Of a stretch of DNA of 64,000 nt, positions 41,297-54,239 are shown piece after piece. This DNA is from Dactylorhiza incarnata (lineage: Eukaryota > Streptophyta > Magnoliopsida > Asparagales > Orchidaceae). The stretch is taken from assembly GCA_033032865.1 (NCBI GenBank), contig JAWHQI010000268.1, positions 1,736,001 to 1,800,000 on the forward strand, read 5' to 3'. The stretch's first letter is position 1, and each line of letters starts with the position of its first letter. The translations under genes and the position numbers were made by a program. The notes below the pieces were generated by a model. That model was not told where the DNA came from. It did not search any database and saw only the letters and a list, made by a program, of their open reading frames with translations.

Positions 41297-42410
41297 TTTT
41301 GACGGTGAAGAGCGCTAGTCTTCAAACCGTTGGTAACTGCGTGAGTGATGTGCGCTCACGGCTACAGGGGAATGGGCCCCTGAGTTGGCGGTGAAGAACG
41401 TTAGTCTTCAAACCACTGGTAACCGTTCGAGGGACAGACCCTTACGGCTACAGGGGGAATGGGAGTCGGAGTTGGCAGTGAAGAGTGTTAGTCTTCAAAC
41501 CGCTGGTAACTGTTCGAGGGACAGACCCTTACGGCTACAGGGGGAATGGGCCCCGGAGTTGGCGATGAAGACCGTTAGTCTTCAAACCGCTGGTAACCAT
41601 TCGAGGGACAGGGCCTTACGGCTACGGGGGTAACGGGCCCCGGAGTTGGTGGTGAAAAGCGTTAGTCTTCAAACCACTGGTAACCGCTCGAGGGACAAGC
41701 CCTTACAACTACAGGGGGAGCAAGCCCCGAATTCAGCGGTGAAGAGCGTTTGTCTTCAAACCGTTGGTAACTGTTCGAGGGACATGCCCTTACAGCTATG
41801 GGGGGAACGGGCCCCGGAGTTGGCGGTGAAGAGCGTTAGTCTTCAAAATGCTGGTAGCCGTTCGAGGGGCAAGCCCTTACGGCTACAGGGGGAACATGCC
41901 CCAAATTTGGCGGTGAAGAGTGTTAGTCTTCAAACCGTCGGTAACTGTTTGAGGGACAAGTACTTACGACAACAGGGGGAACATACCCCAAATTTGGCAG
42001 TGAAGAGCGTTGGTCTTCAAACCGCCGGTAACCGTTCGAGGGACATACCCCTACGGCTACAGGGGGAACAAATCCCAAATTTGGCGGTGAAGAGCGTTAG
42101 TCTTCAAACCGCTGGTAACCGTTTGAGGGATAGACCCTTACGACTACATGGGGAACAAACCACAAATTCGGCGGTGAAGAATGTTAGTTTTCAAACCGCC
42201 GGTAAGCGTTCGAGGGACATGCCATTACGACTATAGGGGGAACATTCCCCGAATTTGGCGGTGAAGAGCGTTAGTCTTCAAACCGCTGGTAACCGTTCGA
42301 GGGACAGACCCTTACAGCTATGGGTGGAACGGTCCTCGGAGTTGGCGATGAAGAGCGTTAGTCTTCAAACCGCTGGTAACCGTTCGAAGGACATGCCCTT
42401 ACGACGCTTA
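41297..42410 (-). repeat. 87-bp tandem array downstream of element E pol (about 13 copies)
   Basis: Units contain ggcggtgaagagcgttagtc, ttcaaaccgctggtaaccg and ttcgagggacagacccttac, with drift between copies. The period is 87 bp (29 codons), leaving a plus-strand frame open (AVKSVSLQTAGN repeated). It lies about 120 bp beyond the pol remnant, the same position as the arrays of A and B. Confidence 0.9.
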
Positions 42411-42528
42411 TGTTCTTTTGTGGTAATGAAAACGTATGACATCATTTTTGTTTAAACATAAGTGTTGGTGATAAAACACAGCTTTCATTACATAAGGTTA
42501 GTTTGCACGAGTGGGAGTTCATGGCTTT

Positions 42529-43756
42529 TTACATAGCAATAAATAAAAACAAATTTACTGATAAAAATGGCACAGGTTTTGCGCGTTCCAAGTATGTGGT
42601 AGTGTCTTTCCTTCTGTCGTTCAGATTTTGTACGTCTCGGGCTTCACAATTGTAGTAACAACGTACGGTCCCTCTCAAGCTGGTGAGAGTATGTCTCTTT
42701 GTGGGTCTTTTCCTGATGCTTCGATGCTGCATAGGACGAGATCTCCGACATTGATTGGCCACGGTTTTACCATACGATCGTAGATCCGGGCTACACGCAT
42801 ATGGTAGACGGCGATGCGCTGGGCCGCCACGTCCCTAACTTCGGGGATCAAGTCAAGGTTTTTGTGAAGCATTTCGTCGTTCTTTTCAGGGTCGAAAGTC
42901 ATTACCCGGATGCTAGGAACGCCGATGTCGACGAGAATGATTGATTCTGTGCCGTATAAGAGATTGTACGACATTTCTCCTTTCAGAGTCCTTTCATTGG
43001 TGTGATATGCCCATAGTACATTCGGCAGTGCGTCGACCCACTGCCCCTCTGCCCCTCTGCCTCTTGTAGGCGAGTCTTGAGTCCTTTGAGGATGGTACAG
43101 ATTGTTACTTCGATCTGACCGTTAGTTTGCGGACGAGCTACAATCATATGTCGGAGATTGATTTTCAGATCCTCACACATTTTGATGAATGACTTCCTTG
43201 TGAACTGAGTGTCATTGTCGGCGATGATTACTGTTGGGATTCTGAAGCGGCAAACGATGTTCTTCCATACAAACTACTTGGCGTTCTCTTCGGTGATCTT
43301 GGCGAGGGGATCGACTTCTACCCATTTGGTGAAGTAATCAATAGCCATGATGATAAACTTCCTCTGGCCATATATCATGGGGAAGGGACCGAGCAGATTG
43401 ATTCCCGAGCAGATTGATTCCCCATTGAGCAAATGACTAGGCACCTTGGAGTGTTGTGAGAGAGACTGAGGGTTGATGGGGTATGTTCGCGTGGATTTGA
43501 CAACTCTTACAATTTTGGAAAAACTCGGTCGCGTTTTTCTTCATTGTTGGCCAATAAAAACCCTGATGCAGGATCTTTCGAACCAGAGATCTTGCGCCCA
43601 GGTGTTCCCGGCAGACACCACTGTGAACCTTCTTTAGTGTGTATTCTGCTTCTACTTCTGGGAGACATTTTAGGTAGGGTCCTGAGAAGTCTCGTCGGTA
43701 GAGCTCGCCTTCGATGATGATGAACGAGGCGGCTCACATCTGTAATCGTCGTGCTT
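42529..43756 (-). pseudogene. Element E: decayed gypsy integrase
   Basis: On the minus strand 43740-43500 reads EGELYRRDFSGPYLKCLPEV, then an integrase zinc finger (VHSGVCREHLGA ... CKSC). Further on come AIDYFTKWVEVDPLAKITEE, IIADNDTQF, ARPQTNGQIEV, LLYGTESIILVDIG and INVGDLVL. Frames change several times and stops occur, for example before FVWKN. Copia element F starts at 43757 inside the RNase H-integrase region, so the rest of pol lies beyond the right edge of the window or is lost. Confidence 0.85.
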
Positions 43757-45111
43757 GAAAGTATCTAGTTGCGGCCTAAATCACCTAGAGGGGGGTGAAT
43801 AGGTGGATTCTATGTCTTTACGCGGAATTAAAATATAACACAGAAATGCACACAATAAAGCACAACACAGACACAAGGATTTTATAGAGGTTCCCCGATG
43901 TGGGTAGTCCTCTTTCCCGCCTCGCCTATCTAGCACTTCGAGGCTAGACTCGGCTACTTCACCAATCTCAGATTAAAAATAATCTTACACCTCGGATTCA
44001 AAACTCCTACAACTCGGAGTACACCACTCCTACAACTCGGAGTAAAACAACTCCTACAACTCGATCCTCAAGCAAGGATCTACACAATAACTCGGAAGCA
44101 AGCTTCCTACAAGATTTAAGATATGGTTCTTACAACAACACAGTAAATTGAAAAACAATCTTCTTAAACTTCTGATGAAGTTCTTCTTCAGATCTTGAGA
44201 GATAGATTTCTTCTTCTTAGCAATAAACTTCAGTTCTTTGAAAATAAAGAATGAAGAAATCTTGAAGATGATTTGAAGCTAGATCTGAGAACTTGAATCG
44301 ACTTGATCAATAGAAGATGAGAGCTAATCAGTAGATCTTGATCTTGACGATTGAACTTTTGAAGACGAATCATGAATCGCTGGCTTTGACGGAGGCGAAA
44401 TGTTTGCGCAAGAATAGTCGGCCGTCAGTCGTAGTTTGCGAGAGATTTTTCACAATTAGCGATTAGGGGTATTTGGAAATAATCCTTAGGTATTTATAGG
44501 GTCTTCTTCCAACGGTCATAAGCGCGAATTAGATATCTAGCTCCACGTGTACTGTACATGGAAAATGCCCTAAAGAATACGTCGTCGAATTGAACCGGAA
44601 AATACCTGCAGACCGATTCGGCTAAATGGATTAACCGAATGGCATTAACCGAATTTATTCGGTTAAACCATATAGTCGAATTCGACTATTCTTTTACTTA
44701 GAAAAATAAACCTTTCGGACAAGGATTAGCCGAAATCGGTTATATCCATTCAAACCATATAGTCGAGTTCGACTATATGTTCTAAATGATATAATCGAAT
44801 TTTACTTAAGTTATTTTCCTTTCTCAAATGATTCCATCATCAGCTCCAGTCCTTCTTCTCTAGCACTTTGTAAATGAAGTACATCCCAATAGAGAGATTT
44901 CACATGAGCCAACACTTTGGTCTATACAATGAGGGATTACATTGCACAGGCCTGTGTTTGACGACTCATTGAAACCTGACATTGGTTTGTACTTAGAGTG
45001 GAATAACCTGTCACATCACAGCTAAAGTGCATAATCAAATACAATTACAATTCGTCTTAGTTTGAAGGGGACTTCTTCAAATCAGGGATATTGTGGATAC
45101 AATACCCAACA
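43757..45111 (-). repeat. 3' LTR of element F (1355 bp)
   Basis: On the plus strand it starts TGAAAGTATCTAG and ends AATACCCAACA, so on the minus strand it starts TGTTGGGTATTG. Minus-strand TATAAATA at 44491-44498. It contains cctagaggggggtgaatagg near its left end, repeated aactcctacaactcgg motifs (43990-44060) and a palindromic cluster at about 44578-44790. The partner LTR is outside the window. Confidence 0.85.
44578..44790. repeat. Palindromic motif cluster in the LTR of F
   Basis: atagtcgaattcgactat, atagtcgagttcgactatat, aaccgaatttattcggtt and gccgaaatcggt are near-perfect palindromes. Similar motifs recur at 58480-58570 in the pol-ORF3 spacer. Confidence 0.8.
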
Positions 45112-45125
45112 ATCTCCCCCTATTT
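45112..45125 (-). other. Polypurine tract of element F
   Basis: Minus strand AAATAGGGGGAGAT directly before TGTTGGGTATTG. Element G has the same tract (48482-48495). Confidence 0.85.
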
Positions 45126-45307
45126 GAAGAAGTCAGAACCCTATCTACTATGGTGAATTGCACAGGGAATAATAAATGTAAGCAAGTAAAGAACTGAACT
45201 ATGTGGATATATAAAAGCATCAAAAACTTAAGTCCACCAAAAATCAATTTGACAACAATATATAAATGTTCTTAAAAGAGAAATAGAGTCTAGCGATCAA
45301 GCATCCA

Positions 45308-47166
45308 TCATTTCTCTTGCGTCTTTCCCTTTTGAATCTTCTTCAATTGTCTGTCAAAGTAAGCTTTTGGCTTCGTAAAATACTTCGGAGGACGTGGAGG
45401 AGGATTTGAGTCTTCTTTATGATTTCTGGAATGAATTCTTCTTTTTAGCATGGAGGCCTGCCACTTGTTAATTTCTTCTCTGTCATAATACTTTTCTGGC
45501 AGTTCATTTGAACAGCTAATTAGCCTGAAATGATCAAGAATGATATTTCTAGATTCAGGGCTCCATACTTCACCATCAAATCTTCTAGGTTGAGAGGCTC
45601 CAGAACTAACATTTCTCGGACCTTCAGCCCTCTGAACATCCTGCCTTGGATTTGCATCTCTAAAGGCATCTCTCATGAAACCAGTTCCACCTGCTTCAGT
45701 ATTTTTAGATCTTACCCTTTTTCTGGATATCTCATTCTCATCATCAGACCAAATGTATCCTTCAAGAGGTTCATAGTCACCCTGAGGAGCAGCAAATTGA
45801 ATGTCCGGATAGAATTCTTCAGACGGAAATGCTGGCTGCGCAGAAGATTGGCCTGACCCTTGGAAACCATGGGCATAGCCTCTTGACAGTTCATTGTGCA
45901 ACCACATTTGATTTTGATGTAGATAACCATATAAATCTTGAAACTTGACATCAATGCCTCTTGAAATTTCTGAAAGTTGGGATTGAACATTCATATGTGA
46001 CTCTTGAATCCTTCCTTCTATCTCTCTATTCAAATCAAAAATTTGCGTTTGAATCCTTTCATGCAATCTCTCCTCCCCCTTTCTGACTTCTTCAGTCAGG
46101 GTTTGGATAATTTCATGCTTTACACTTTGGAGAGAGTTCTGAATGGCCGACCTTCCCTTCACTGCATCCTCAAAAATATAGTTCTGATTTTCAGAAAGTT
46201 TTGTAGTATTATCACTGATATTATGTAATCCATCCACTACATGCTTTAGGGTGGAGGCACCCATCGAGAAATATTCATCGTACTTTTCTTTGACCTTGTC
46301 TAAACTGTGGGCTACTGAGTGTAAATGATTGCCCATTCCCTTCTCTATGGCTCTGGTCTTCTCAAAAACCTGACTGAGAGCAAATTCAAAGAATCTTTTC
46401 TACTTTACAAGCAGTTCTTCCAAATTGATCATCATGGAGTCTTCAGCAGAGGGAGGTTGAGCTTGGAATCGAGAAGATATTCCAAAATCATCCTCAGCGA
46501 CCAGAAAATCACTTGAATCTACATCATTCATATAGTGATAAAATTGAAGAGCATCGAGGGTGTCATCATTTTTAACTGGAGGAGGGGTGGAGCCTTCATT
46601 TCTCTTATCTTCAACAGTGATCTGAATTTTGTGAATTTTGGGGTGTTGCACTGATTTCTCTTTCATCCTGGATGTAGAGGCAGAAGGCCCTGCTTCATGT
46701 TCATCTTCAATAATGATTGTAATATTTTCAGGAGGCGGAGTTAGCTCTGTCTTATCTTGCTTGTCTGCTGCAGAATGAGAATGATCAGAATGGACATTCT
46801 CCCCCTCAATCTGAGCAGGGATTTCATCTTCTGGAAGAGAATCTTTGCCCTTAGCTGACTTATCTATCTTCATTGTATCAGCATCAGGGTCATCTCCCCC
46901 TTCATCATTACCATCACTATCATCATTGCTACCAACATTGTCATCTGCCTTGGAAGGAGAGCTGTGAGGAGTAGGAATCTTTGGAGATGGAGCTGGAGAA
47001 ACTACAGGAGAATCTCGTTTGCCTGATTCTGGTAGCTTAGAACATTCCCCCTTGGAGGGTTCACGTTCTTTTTCACTTTCTTTTTCAGGAGAGGAGACTG
47101 GAGAGTTACTGTCGAAGTTCCTTTCAGACTCATCATGAAGGATCTTTTTAGCTTTTGAAACAACAG
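45308..47166 (-). pseudogene. Element F extra ORF (ORF3), C-terminal part
   Basis: From 47166 leftward the frame gives VSKAKKILHDESERN, a Ser/Pro/Asp-rich stretch, then (46873-46400) DALQFYHYMNDVDSSDFLVA and a stop TAG after LEELLVK. The frame resumes at once as KRFFEFALSQVFEKTRAIEK and runs to 45308. This last part is a long coiled coil (HSLDKVKEKYDEYF, LSENQNYIFEDAV, EEVRKGEERLHERIQ) with a basic C-terminus (RPPKYFTKPKAYFDRQLKK). ORFs at this position in Sireviruses have been called env-like, but I see no clear signal peptide or membrane segment here. Element G separates it from its N-terminal part. Confidence 0.75.
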
Positions 47167-48481
47167 TGAAAGTGCACAGTTTACCTCACTAGAATTCTCT
47201 AGAGAGGGGTGAATAGAGATTAAAAATTATATTGTGCAAAGTTAATATATATATGTGTATGATCACAAATTATAGCTTCCCACACACCAACAAGAATTAA
47301 ACAAGTAAAGAAAGTAAATGCAAGAAAAGAAATCACAGCATAACACAAGAAAATATAGTGGTTCACCAAACTTTGGGTAGTCCACTCTTCTACCCCCTTG
47401 GTAGGAATTCACTATCTTGCACTGAGTCTTTTGATAAGGAGACTCTTAGAACCACCCTGAGTCTTTTGACAAGGAGACTTTTAGAACCACCCTGAGTCTT
47501 TTGACAAGGAGACTCTTAGAACCAGTACACTAAATTTTTTGAAGAGAGATTCTAAAAACTCTTTTACAATATTTAAGTAAGAATAAGAAAGAAGAAAGAA
47601 ATAAGAACAAGAATGAATCTTCTTCCTAGCAAGAAGATTGGAAGCACAAGAAGTGAATTAAATCTTTCTTCTATAGAGAGAAGAAGATTTGTAGCTTTTC
47701 TCTCTTTGTGAGAGCTATCAGAACTTGCAGCAGAATGACTTCAGAAGCAGGAGAAGAAGAAGTGCTTGAATATTGCTGCAGAATAATTTCTCAATTTTCT
47801 CTCTATACTTGGGAGCTCTTCCTCTTTTTCAAATGTAAAATGGTGAATCGCTTGTTCTACTTTTTCTGCCGACCTCCTCTTTATTTATAGCTCTGTTAAT
47901 TCAAAATAATACTATAGGAGGATAATCAATTAGCAGTCAGAGAAATAGAAAGATGAAAATGTTTCCATAATATTTATTTCTGTAGAAGGAAAGAACTAAT
48001 TCTGATTTCAAATAATGTCCAAATAAGTTTAATCAAATTAGCCAAGAATCAGATATAAGGAAAGAATGATTCAGAACGGCTATAAAATATTGATATTTAT
48101 TCCATACAAATCAGATCTACTGAAAGAAGGAAAGAGATCTGCGCATATTTAAATCTGTCATATAAATCGACGTGCGTCGATTACCACTTGACGTAAATGT
48201 CGAGTTCTTCTTGGCTGGACGTCGAGAGGAGAATAAGGAAGGTGCGTCGACTAAGGTGCGTCGACTTCTCCATATGCGTCGACTAGAAATCAGAATAGCG
48301 TCGACAACACATACGTCGAAATCTTCCTAAGGTTACTTCGACTCAATCTGAAGGAAACGTCGACTCCATTTCGACGTTGCGTCGAATAGTATTCGACGCA
48401 TATTTACTTAACCTTGTTTTTCTTTCTTAGAATTTATATTCAACTTATTTCTAGGGGTTAAGAGAAATCATTTCCCCAAGA
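47167..48481 (-). repeat. 3' LTR of element G (1315 bp)
   Basis: Plus-strand start TGAAAGTGCACAG; the end CCCCAAGA is a C-to-G change from CCCCAACA in the other LTR. Minus-strand TATAAATA at 47882-47889. Three copies of a 38-bp unit (cctgagtcttttgacaagg) lie at 47435-47525. A tcgac-rich cluster is at 48165-48410. Confidence 0.93.
48165..48410. repeat. TCGA motif cluster in the 3' LTR of G
   Basis: About a dozen copies of gcgtcgac / gtcgaat / ttcgacg in both orientations, for example tcgacgtgcgtcga and gcgtcgaatagtattcgacg. The same cluster is in the 5' LTR (57195-57440). Confidence 0.85.
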
Positions 48482-48495
48482 ATCTCCCCCTATTT
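48482..48495 (-). other. Polypurine tract of element G
   Basis: Minus strand AAATAGGGGGAGAT next to the LTR; the following 48496-48703 holds no gene. Confidence 0.85.
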
Positions 48496-48703
48496 GTCTT
48501 AACCCTACTTAGAGAGAAATTGTATTAGCATAAAATCAATCCAGCACAGCATTTGTATAGAAAAGAAATATGTCAAATAATCAGAAGAGAAAGTGGAATA
48601 AGAAAGCATATGACAAGTATTTGCCTTTCACAAAAATTTAAACTAGAAACTTCTTTTTGTACATAAAGTTAACAAAAGCAGAATAAAGCTTCCTAGATAA
48701 GTT

Positions 48704-50425
48704 TCAAATAGTATCAAGAATGTAGCCCCTGACTCTATCAGGTCGTTCCTGGACATTCCTGATGATTGTATGCAGTTTTTCCAATAGTTTATCACCATCA
48801 GGGATTGTGTCATTTATGGAGTAGTCTTTGCTGATGATGATTGCTGCTTTTTCATCAATCATCTCAATTGTAATGTTTTGAACTTTCTTTTCAGTAGGCT
48901 TGATCTCAGGTGGTCCCTTGTTATCAACCTTGGGCCTATATATTGTTCTCTTTTCTGATTGCTGCTTCTCTGGAATGTCAGCCATTTTTCCTTTCCCTTT
49001 CCAGGGTGAGGCATGCCACTTGTCTAATTTTATAGGTCTGTTGGGCTTCTTGTAGGGAATGTAAGTATCTTCTGTAAACCCTGCACCCTTCTTATCTTTT
49101 TGACCTTTATCTAGGATGATCCCTGCCTGAGGGTTTTCTTTTGATAAGCTTCAATATCAAACAATTTCTTTGGAATTCTGATAGAAGATTCAGCAAGAAT
49201 TTGTTCTTTAGTCATTCCCTTGTTGATCTTTTCCATCCAGGCAATCCTTTTATCTTCCACTTCTTTTCTAGCTGCTTCATATTCATTCAATTCTCTTTCT
49301 CTTATCTCTTCATGCCTCTTTTCCATGTCAGGGTCATGCTACTCCTTCACAGGGCTGTTAGGAGTGATAATATACATCTTTTCAAATCTTCTAATTTGCT
49401 CACATGCTTTTCTATACTTCCTTTATTTTGCATACTCTCTCCTTTCTTATTTGGAGAAGTTTTGCCAGTAGGGAATGACTTCTCTTTTCCTTTTCATCTG
49501 TCCTCCTGAACTTTGCCTAGGTAGGATTTGTTTGGAGAGGCTTGCCACTTGTGGAGGTAGAGGTAGCAGAGGAGGTAGAGAAGAAGGTTGAAGTGGAGGT
49601 AGAGGTAGAGGTGGAGATGAAGGAGAGTGAGTTTTCTCTTTGGGTGGAGAGGGAACAATATCAAGAAGAGGAGTCTGTTCTGCAATAGAAGGCAGAATGA
49701 CTTCAGGTAGAATGATCTCTGCTGAGGGATGATTGTCTCCTCCAAGCTCTTTTGTAGGGATGTCCTCAAGTAGAGGTATCTTCAGCTTGATGTAACTGGC
49801 AGAGAAGCCAGGGGAGTGATGTTGAAGTTCCTCCTCACATAAGGGTGCATCAATCCATATCTGTCCATTCCAATCATCAGAGGTGACTGCTTCTTCCTCC
49901 CCCTGGATTTCTGGGTTCTTTACTACAGGAATCTCCCCCTGGTTATATGGGTTATCAATTCTGAATTCTGAATCCACAGCATGCTCCCCTTCAGTGTTGT
50001 AAGAGGAGGATTCACCACAATGTTTGATGAAGGTGTAGTCAGAGTGATTTGAGAGGAGTGAAGCCTATAATGGAATTGGAGTAATAGTTAGAGAGAATAC
50101 TTAGAGTTGGATAGAAGAGAGTTAAACCTAAGCTTTTAGTGAGATCAAAGACCTGGCAAGAGGGGTTTCTGGAGCAACTCTCCCCCTGGTTTATATCTTT
50201 CAGGAAGGATGTAAACCTTTGTGACGACAGAGGTTCCTCTCGAAGAAGAGGATGAAGCTCAGGAAGAGAGGCAGATAGGGTGGCCAATTTGGCTTCATAG
50301 GAGGTGATCATATTGGCACATTCATTGGAGAAGTTGGTTAGACGTGTCTGGAAGTCGTTGAGAAGATTTTCCAGAGCATCGTTCATCGCATTGATAAGGG
50401 CAGTTTGAATAGGAGTAGGCGCCAT
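48704..50425 (-). pseudogene. Element G extra ORF (ORF3) remnants
   Basis: Four frame pieces lie in order on the minus strand. 50425-50039 starts MAPTPIQTALINAMNDALEN with amphipathic helices and ends near FDLTKSLG. 49977-49447 is acidic then Pro-rich (PLPLPPLQPSSLPPL) and ends with KRKREVIPYW. 49326-49111 has a charged coiled coil (KRHEEIRERELNEYEAARKE). 48985-48704 reads ERTIYRPKVDNKGPPEIKP and ends VRGYILDTI. Frameshifts and stops separate them. Position after pol equals ORF3 of element F. The start was taken at MAPTP because the preceding 40 codons are hydrophobic and unlike coding sequence. Confidence 0.65.
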
Positions 50426-50593
50426 TGATGCAGAAAGAGAGAGAGGTAGAAGACAAAGTTTTGGCGGGTTCAGAAAGGTATATGTTATGAAATAAGAAGC
50501 TTTATTTAAAGAAGGTGAAACGTTGAGAAAGGAAGCAGAAATCAAGGTAATCCAATCGTCAAAAGAGGAAGTAAGGATTTGATTCTAATTTTA

Positions 50594-50795
50594 ACTGGAA
50601 GTCGACGTTGCGTCGAATGGATGTCGACGTTTGCGTGGAGATTGGTCGGCCTGGTGTTTTATCGACGTGATCATAGTCTTGCGTCGATATGAATTCGACG
50701 GTACGTCGATAAAGGATCGACGTAGCATTGTCTGATGGAAATCGATGTCCGCGTCGAGTTTGTCTTGACGGAGCGTCGACATGTATTCGACGTAT
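50594..50795. repeat. TCGA motif cluster between pol and ORF3 of G
   Basis: gaagtcgacgttgcgtcgaa, gcgtcgatatgaattcgacg, tacgtcgataaaggatcgac and gcgtcgacatgtattcgacg, the same motif set as in the LTRs of this element. Confidence 0.85.
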
Positions 50796-50851
50796 CTTCA
50801 AGAAATTTTCTTAGATTGTCTTATTTCATTAGAGTTCCCTAACAATGGGGT

Positions 50852-53800
50852 TTACAAGCTTCCATCAAGCATTCCTAAGGTGTTTATGAAATAGTTATGC
50901 TTAGTTTCATCTAAAGGTTTTGTGAAGATGTCTGCTCTTTGATTGTCTGTGGGAATGTATTCTAAGGTTATTTTACCCTTCTCAACATTGTCTCTAAGGA
51001 AGTGATGTCTGATCTCTATATGTTTGGTCCTACTATGAAGGACTGGGTTGGATGCTATGGATATAGCACTAGAGCTATCACAATAGATCTTAGAGTTATG
51101 TATTTCCAATTTGTAGTCAGGAAGCTGATTTTGCATCCACAGGATTTGTGAACAACAGCTCCCAGTAGCTATGTATTCAGCTTCAGCTGTTGAGGTTGAG
51201 ACTGAGGTTTGTTTCTTACTAAACCATGGGATCAATCTGTCACCTAGGAATTGGCAGGTACCAGATGTGCTTTTTCTATCAACCCTACATCCAGCATAAT
51301 CTGCATCTGAGAAACCTTTTAATTCAAAGTTGGTTTCTGCTGAGTACCATAGCCCTAGTTCAGGGGTTCCCTTTAGGTATCTAAGAATCCTTTTTACAGA
51401 GGTGAGATGGGATTCCTTTGGGTCAACCTGAAATCTAGCACATATGCAAGTGGCAAACATGATATCAGGTCTGCTAGCTGTAAGATATAGAAGGGATCCT
51501 ATGATGGCCCTATAAGTCTTTTGATCTACTGATTTTCCTTTATCATCTTTTTCTATAATGGCATTGGTTGTCATTGGTGTTTTCATGGTAGATGCTGATT
51601 CCATACCAAACTTTTTGATTAGCTCTTTAGTATATTTTGATTGTGAGATAAAAATTCCTTCACTACTTTGTTTTACTTGTAGCCCTAGGAAGTATGAGAG
51701 TTCTCCCATACTACTCATTTCAAATTTAGATTGCATTAGATTAGCAAATCTTTTACACAGTTTAGGATGAGTTGAGCTAAAGATAATGTCATCTACATAT
51801 ATTTGAACAAGGAGTTGGTTTTTATGGGTTCTAGTAAAGAGTGTCTTGTCTACTTTTCCTCTTTCAAAAGAATTTTCTAGAAGAAAATTTGAGAGAGTTT
51901 CATACCAAGCTCTAGGTGCTTGCTTAAGACCATATAGAGCTTTGTTAAGTCTATAAACAAAGTTAGGAGAAGAGGGATTAACAAAACCTGGTGGTTGCTC
52001 CACATATACTTCTTCTTGAAGATCACCATTTAAAAAAGCACTCTTGACATCCATTTGGTAGACTTTCATCTTCATAAAGGCTGCATAGGCAAGAAAGAGC
52101 CTGATTGCCTCTAATATGGCTACTAGAGCAAAGGTCTGGTTGTAGTCTATCCCTTCTTCTTGTCTATATCCTTGTGCTACAAGTCTTGCCTTGTTCCTCA
52201 CAATTACTCCAGTGGAATCTAGTTTGTTCCTGTATACCCATTTTGTACCAATTACAGGGTAGTTTCTTGGTCTTTCAACTAGGTTCCATACTTTGTTTCT
52301 CTCAAATTGGCCTAGTTCTTCTTGCATGACCATAATCCAGTGAGGATCACAATTTGCTTCCTTAAACTTCTTTGGTTCAACTTGTGATAGGAAGCATTGG
52401 AGCACCATCCCAGTGGAGACCTGGTGTCTTGTTCTTACTCCAGCATTGGGATCTCCAATTACTTGAGTTTGTGGATGATCCTTCAAATTGATCCCTGTTC
52501 TGCTTGAACTTGTCAGTTGTTCTTCTTCTTCATTCTCAATGAGATCATTGTTCTTCCTGAACCATGTTCTCTTGTGGAAATGGGTCTGGAATGCTCTTTT
52601 CTGAGGTTTCTTATTCAGACTCCTCACTTGGTTCCTCTAACTGGTTTTCCTTTCCATTTTCTGTGTTCTCTAGAGCTAGTTGCTCAAGCTGGGTTTCTAC
52701 GCTGTTGTTTTCCTGTGGAAAGGAACTGGTGGGAGTCTCCTCCCCCTTAAGTAGCATGTTAGTTTCATCAAATACAATGTGCATAGATTCTTCAATTTTA
52801 AGAGTTCTTCTATTGTAGCACCTATAGGCTTTACTAGATGATGAGTATCCCAGAAATATTCCATCATCAGACTTCTTGTCAACTTGGCAAGATTCCCATT
52901 GTTTAGAATAAAGCAAGCACATCCAAAAATTTTAAAATATTTAACAGTGGGTGTTTTATTTTTCAGGAGCTCATATGGAGTCTTTGATTTAGATTTGTGT
53001 ATGAGGCTTCTATTTAGAACATAGTTTGCAGTGTTGACTGCTTCAGCCCAAAAGGTTTTTGGTAATCCTGATTCTGCAAGCAAGGTCCTTCCTGATTCTA
53101 TTAAGGTTCTATTCTTCCTCTCAGCAACTCCATTTTGTTGAGGAGTTCTAGGTGCTGAGAAGCTTTGTTTAATACCTTTTTCCTCTCAGAAACTACAAAT
53201 CAGCTGATTCTCAAATTCAGTCCCATGATCACTTCTTATAATTGAAACATTGGAGTTGAACTCAGATTGAATTTGTTTTATGAATTTTGAGAGAATTTTA
53301 TGGGTTTCAGATTTAACCCTTAGAAAGAATACCCAGCTAAACCTAGAATAATCATCAACAATAACCAAGGTATAGGATTTTCCACCTAAGCTCTGAGTGG
53401 ATATGGGACCAAAGAGATCCATGTGTAGTAAGTATAGGGCCCTGGGAGAGTCATCCTTACCAATGGGTTTGAAAGATGATTTGGTCTGTTTTCCCAGTTG
53501 GCAAGGTCTGCATGGAGAATCCTTAGAGTACCTACCCTTTGGTAAACCTCTGACTAGGTTATTCTTTGCTAGTTTACTAATGGTTTTGTAGTTTAGATGA
53601 CCTAGTCTCCTATGCCATAGTTCATTTTTATCTATGATATTGTTGAATAAGCAAACTTCTGTGGGTGAAGAGCTAAAGTCCACTACATATACTTTTCCTT
53701 TTTTAGTTCCATTTAGTACTGTAGCACCGGTCTTGATATCAATAATATGGCAGAATAGTGTGGTGAATTTTACCTCATACCTACCATTTTCACATATCTG

Positions 53801-54037
53801 ACTTATACTTATCAGATTGTGCTTTAATCCTTTGACTACTGCCACATTCTTGAAGGTGACTTTCCCTTCTTTGAAATCTCCAAGGCCCTTGGTTTGTCCA
53901 CAGCTAGAATCTCCAAAGGTTACTGATGGTCCAAGTCTATCCTCAAAGTTGATTAATAGGTTTTTGCATCCTGTCATGTGCATGGAGCATCCACTGTCCA
54001 AGTACCACACCATCCTGGAGATGTGATACATCTGCAC
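50852..54037 (-). pseudogene. Element G pol: protease, integrase, RT, RNase H (frameshifted)
   Basis: 54037-53186: protease WYLDSGCSMHMTG, GAG-pre-integrase LWHRRLGHLNYKTISKL, integrase DLFGPIS, VIVDDYSRFSWVFFL and IRSDHGTEF, then a stop. 53083-52697 continues with the end of integrase (upstream APRTPQQNGVAERKNRTLIE), NTANYVLNRSLI and TPYELL before a frameshift; 52922-52611 carries FLGYSSSSKAYRCYN. 52627-50852 is an unbroken 591-codon RT-RNase H segment with [35 protein letters not shown], the catalytic YVDDIIF and the RNase H motifs [11 protein letters not shown] and ADIFTKPL. At least two breaks occur in or after integrase; RT looks competent. Confidence 0.9.
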
Positions 54038-54239
54038 ATAGAATTTTAAACATTAGTTTGGACCCTGCTGAGCTGGGGTCCCTTCCTCTCATTAGTAAAA
54101 GATTTAATAAAAGAATAAGTGGGTTTTTCAGGGTATCCTTCCTTCTTATGGGGTACTGGCTTATCATACCAATCTTCTTGGATGATATCACAGAAATAAT
54201 GTCCATAATAGAAGGACATGGATTGGGAGACCTGTTTGG

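Noticed and set aside
41385..42455. Plus-strand ORFs with AVKSVSLQTAGN repeats
   Set aside because: Repeat-derived frames in the 87-bp array; copies drift without keeping the peptide.
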